From contig NZ_VFNL01000001.1 of assembly GCF_006715565.1 (NCBI RefSeq), positions 2,170,001 to 2,234,000 on the forward strand: a stretch of 64,000 nt of DNA. Direction: 5' to 3'. The notes below the pieces were generated by a model. That model was not told where the DNA came from, did not search any database, and saw only the letters and a list, made by a program, of their open reading frames with translations. Of the stretch, positions 63,309 through 64,000 are shown one piece after another (within the stretch, counting starts at the first letter, position 1; each line of letters starts with the position of its first letter). The position numbers and the translations under genes are program-made. The DNA is from Microbacterium sp. SLBN-154 (GTDB lineage: Bacteria; Actinomycetota; Actinomycetes; Actinomycetales; Microbacteriaceae).

Positions 63309-63408
63309 GGAGAGATGCCAATCGTGGTGCTCGAACGGGACATCGAGCGCGCGGAGCGCGAGATTCCCAGGGTAGCCGAGCCGCGGGGTCAGACGGGGAC
63401 GGGCGTCG

Positions 63409-64000
63409 TCACCAGCCCTCGGGCAGAGACGCGCCGAGCGCCGCCAGGGGGCCGCGGGCTTTGAGCGCCACCTCGGCGACCTCCGCCGAGGGCACCGACC
63501 TCCATGTGATGCCGCCGCCGGCGCCGACGTACGCGCCACCGGGGTGCGTCACGATCGACCGGATGATCATCGCGAGGTCGAGTCCGCCGTCCTCGCCGAT
63601 CCACCCGAGGCATCCGGAGAAGATCCCGCGCGGCGCACCCTCCAGCCGATGCAGGATCGTCATCGCCGACAGCTTCGGCGCACCCGTCATGCTTCCGGCC
63701 GGAAACGTCGCCGCAAGGAGGTCGGAGACCCGGATGCCGGGGCGAAGCGTCCCCGACACTGTGCTGACCAGCTGGTGGACCTGCCGATAGGAATGGACGG
63801 CGAACAACTCGTCGACGGCGATGGATCCCGGCTCGCACACCCGCGAGAGATCGTTGCGCATGAGATCGACGATCATCAGGTTCTCCGCGCGCTCCTTCTC
63901 GTCACCGACGAGCTCGGCGGCCAGGGCGGCGTCCTCCGCCGGGTCGGGCGATCGACGCCTCGTGCCCTTGATGGGGCTCGTCCGCACGCGCTCCCCCTCG
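63409..64000 (-). CDS. pabB: Aminodeoxychorismate synthase component I, C-terminal part
   Basis: The last 197 codons of a chorismate-binding enzyme; the gene continues past the right edge. Visible are [11 protein letters not shown], with the PIKGT lysine typical of PabB rather than Trp[64 protein letters not shown]; and VGAGGGITW. It converts chorismate with ammonia to aminodeoxychorismate for folate. PabA or PabC is not visible here. TrpE is a less likely alternative because of PIKGT. Confidence 0.9.
   Translation of the reverse strand, partial: EGERVRTSPIKGTRRRSPDPAEDAALAAELVGDEKERAENLMIVDLMRNDLSRVCEPGSIAVDELFAVHSYRQVHQLVSTVSGTLRPGIRVSDLLAATFPAGSMTGAPKLSAMTILHRLEGAPRGIFSGCLGWIGEDGGLDLAMIIRSIVTHPGGAYVGAGGGITWRSVPSAEVAEVALKARGPLAALGASLPEGW

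Noticed and set aside
63309..63408. T-box or other riboswitch before leuS
   Set aside because: The 100 bp have no T-box core sequence, no leucine-rich leader frame and no terminator-like stem.

Overview
The window is high-GC, densely packed chromosomal DNA of an actinobacterium. Frequent GTG starts, an FasR-fabD-fabH-acpP-fabF cluster behind a homodimeric pyruvate dehydrogenase E1, two glutamine synthetases around glnE, DUF3145, polyphosphate glucokinase and the block leuS / comEA-comEC-holA / rpsT / lepA / hemW / hrcA-dnaJ / rsmE / phoH / ybeY / era / leuA all suggest the family Microbacteriaceae (Microbacterium-like). That placement is inference from gene content. I see no prophage, integrase, transposase, rRNA operon or CRISPR array.

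Layout. 1-9344 holds nitrogen assimilation: the 3' end of an adenylylatable glutamine synthetase, then glnE and glnA2 on the minus strand. Between them lie unrecognised genes: a 448-residue membrane protein and a coupled trio of membrane-anchored secreted proteins that converge on each other and overlap by 126 bp. 9405-14643 holds a small SPOR-like protein, ppgK, the RNase P RNA, an unusual family A DNA polymerase, a CdsZ-like zinc-ribbon protein and an F420-type oxidoreductase. 14677-22420 is a central-carbon-to-lipid block: tRNA-Val, aceE, a PucR-type regulator resembling FasR, fabD, fabH, acpP, fabF. A near-identical A-rich sequence lies before both aceE and fabD. 22576-28722 is the most accessory-like stretch: DUF3145, a putative Fe(II)/2-oxoglutarate oxygenase behind an iron-box-like palindrome, a DUF262/DUF1524 (GmrSD-like) nuclease, a CAT-anticodon tRNA, a DMT transporter, def and a VOC protein.

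28723-37054 holds tRNA-Asn, an orphan ABC ATPase, the coupled dusB-dgt-dnaG operon, glutathione peroxidase, a DsbA-family protein, uppS and recO. 37091-50583 holds a TRIC channel, leuA with a five-leucine leader peptide, and a long minus-strand housekeeping run from era up to lepA, including hrcA-dnaJ under a CIRCE operator. 50806-55194 is one giant cell-wall-anchored exonuclease/5'-nucleotidase. 55283-64000 holds an alpha/beta hydrolase, rpsT, holA, comEC, comEA, leuS and the 3' part of pabB.

A recurring signal is a -10-like hexamer exactly 6 nt (5-7 in some) before an ATG or GTG that lacks a good ribosome-binding site. This predicts leaderless mRNAs for about ten genes, including three divergent pairs packed into 36-57 bp. 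The best leads for something undescribed are the aceE/fabD shared element, the interlocked divergent promoters, the iron-box oxygenase, the DUF262 gene, and the trio at 2892-4701.
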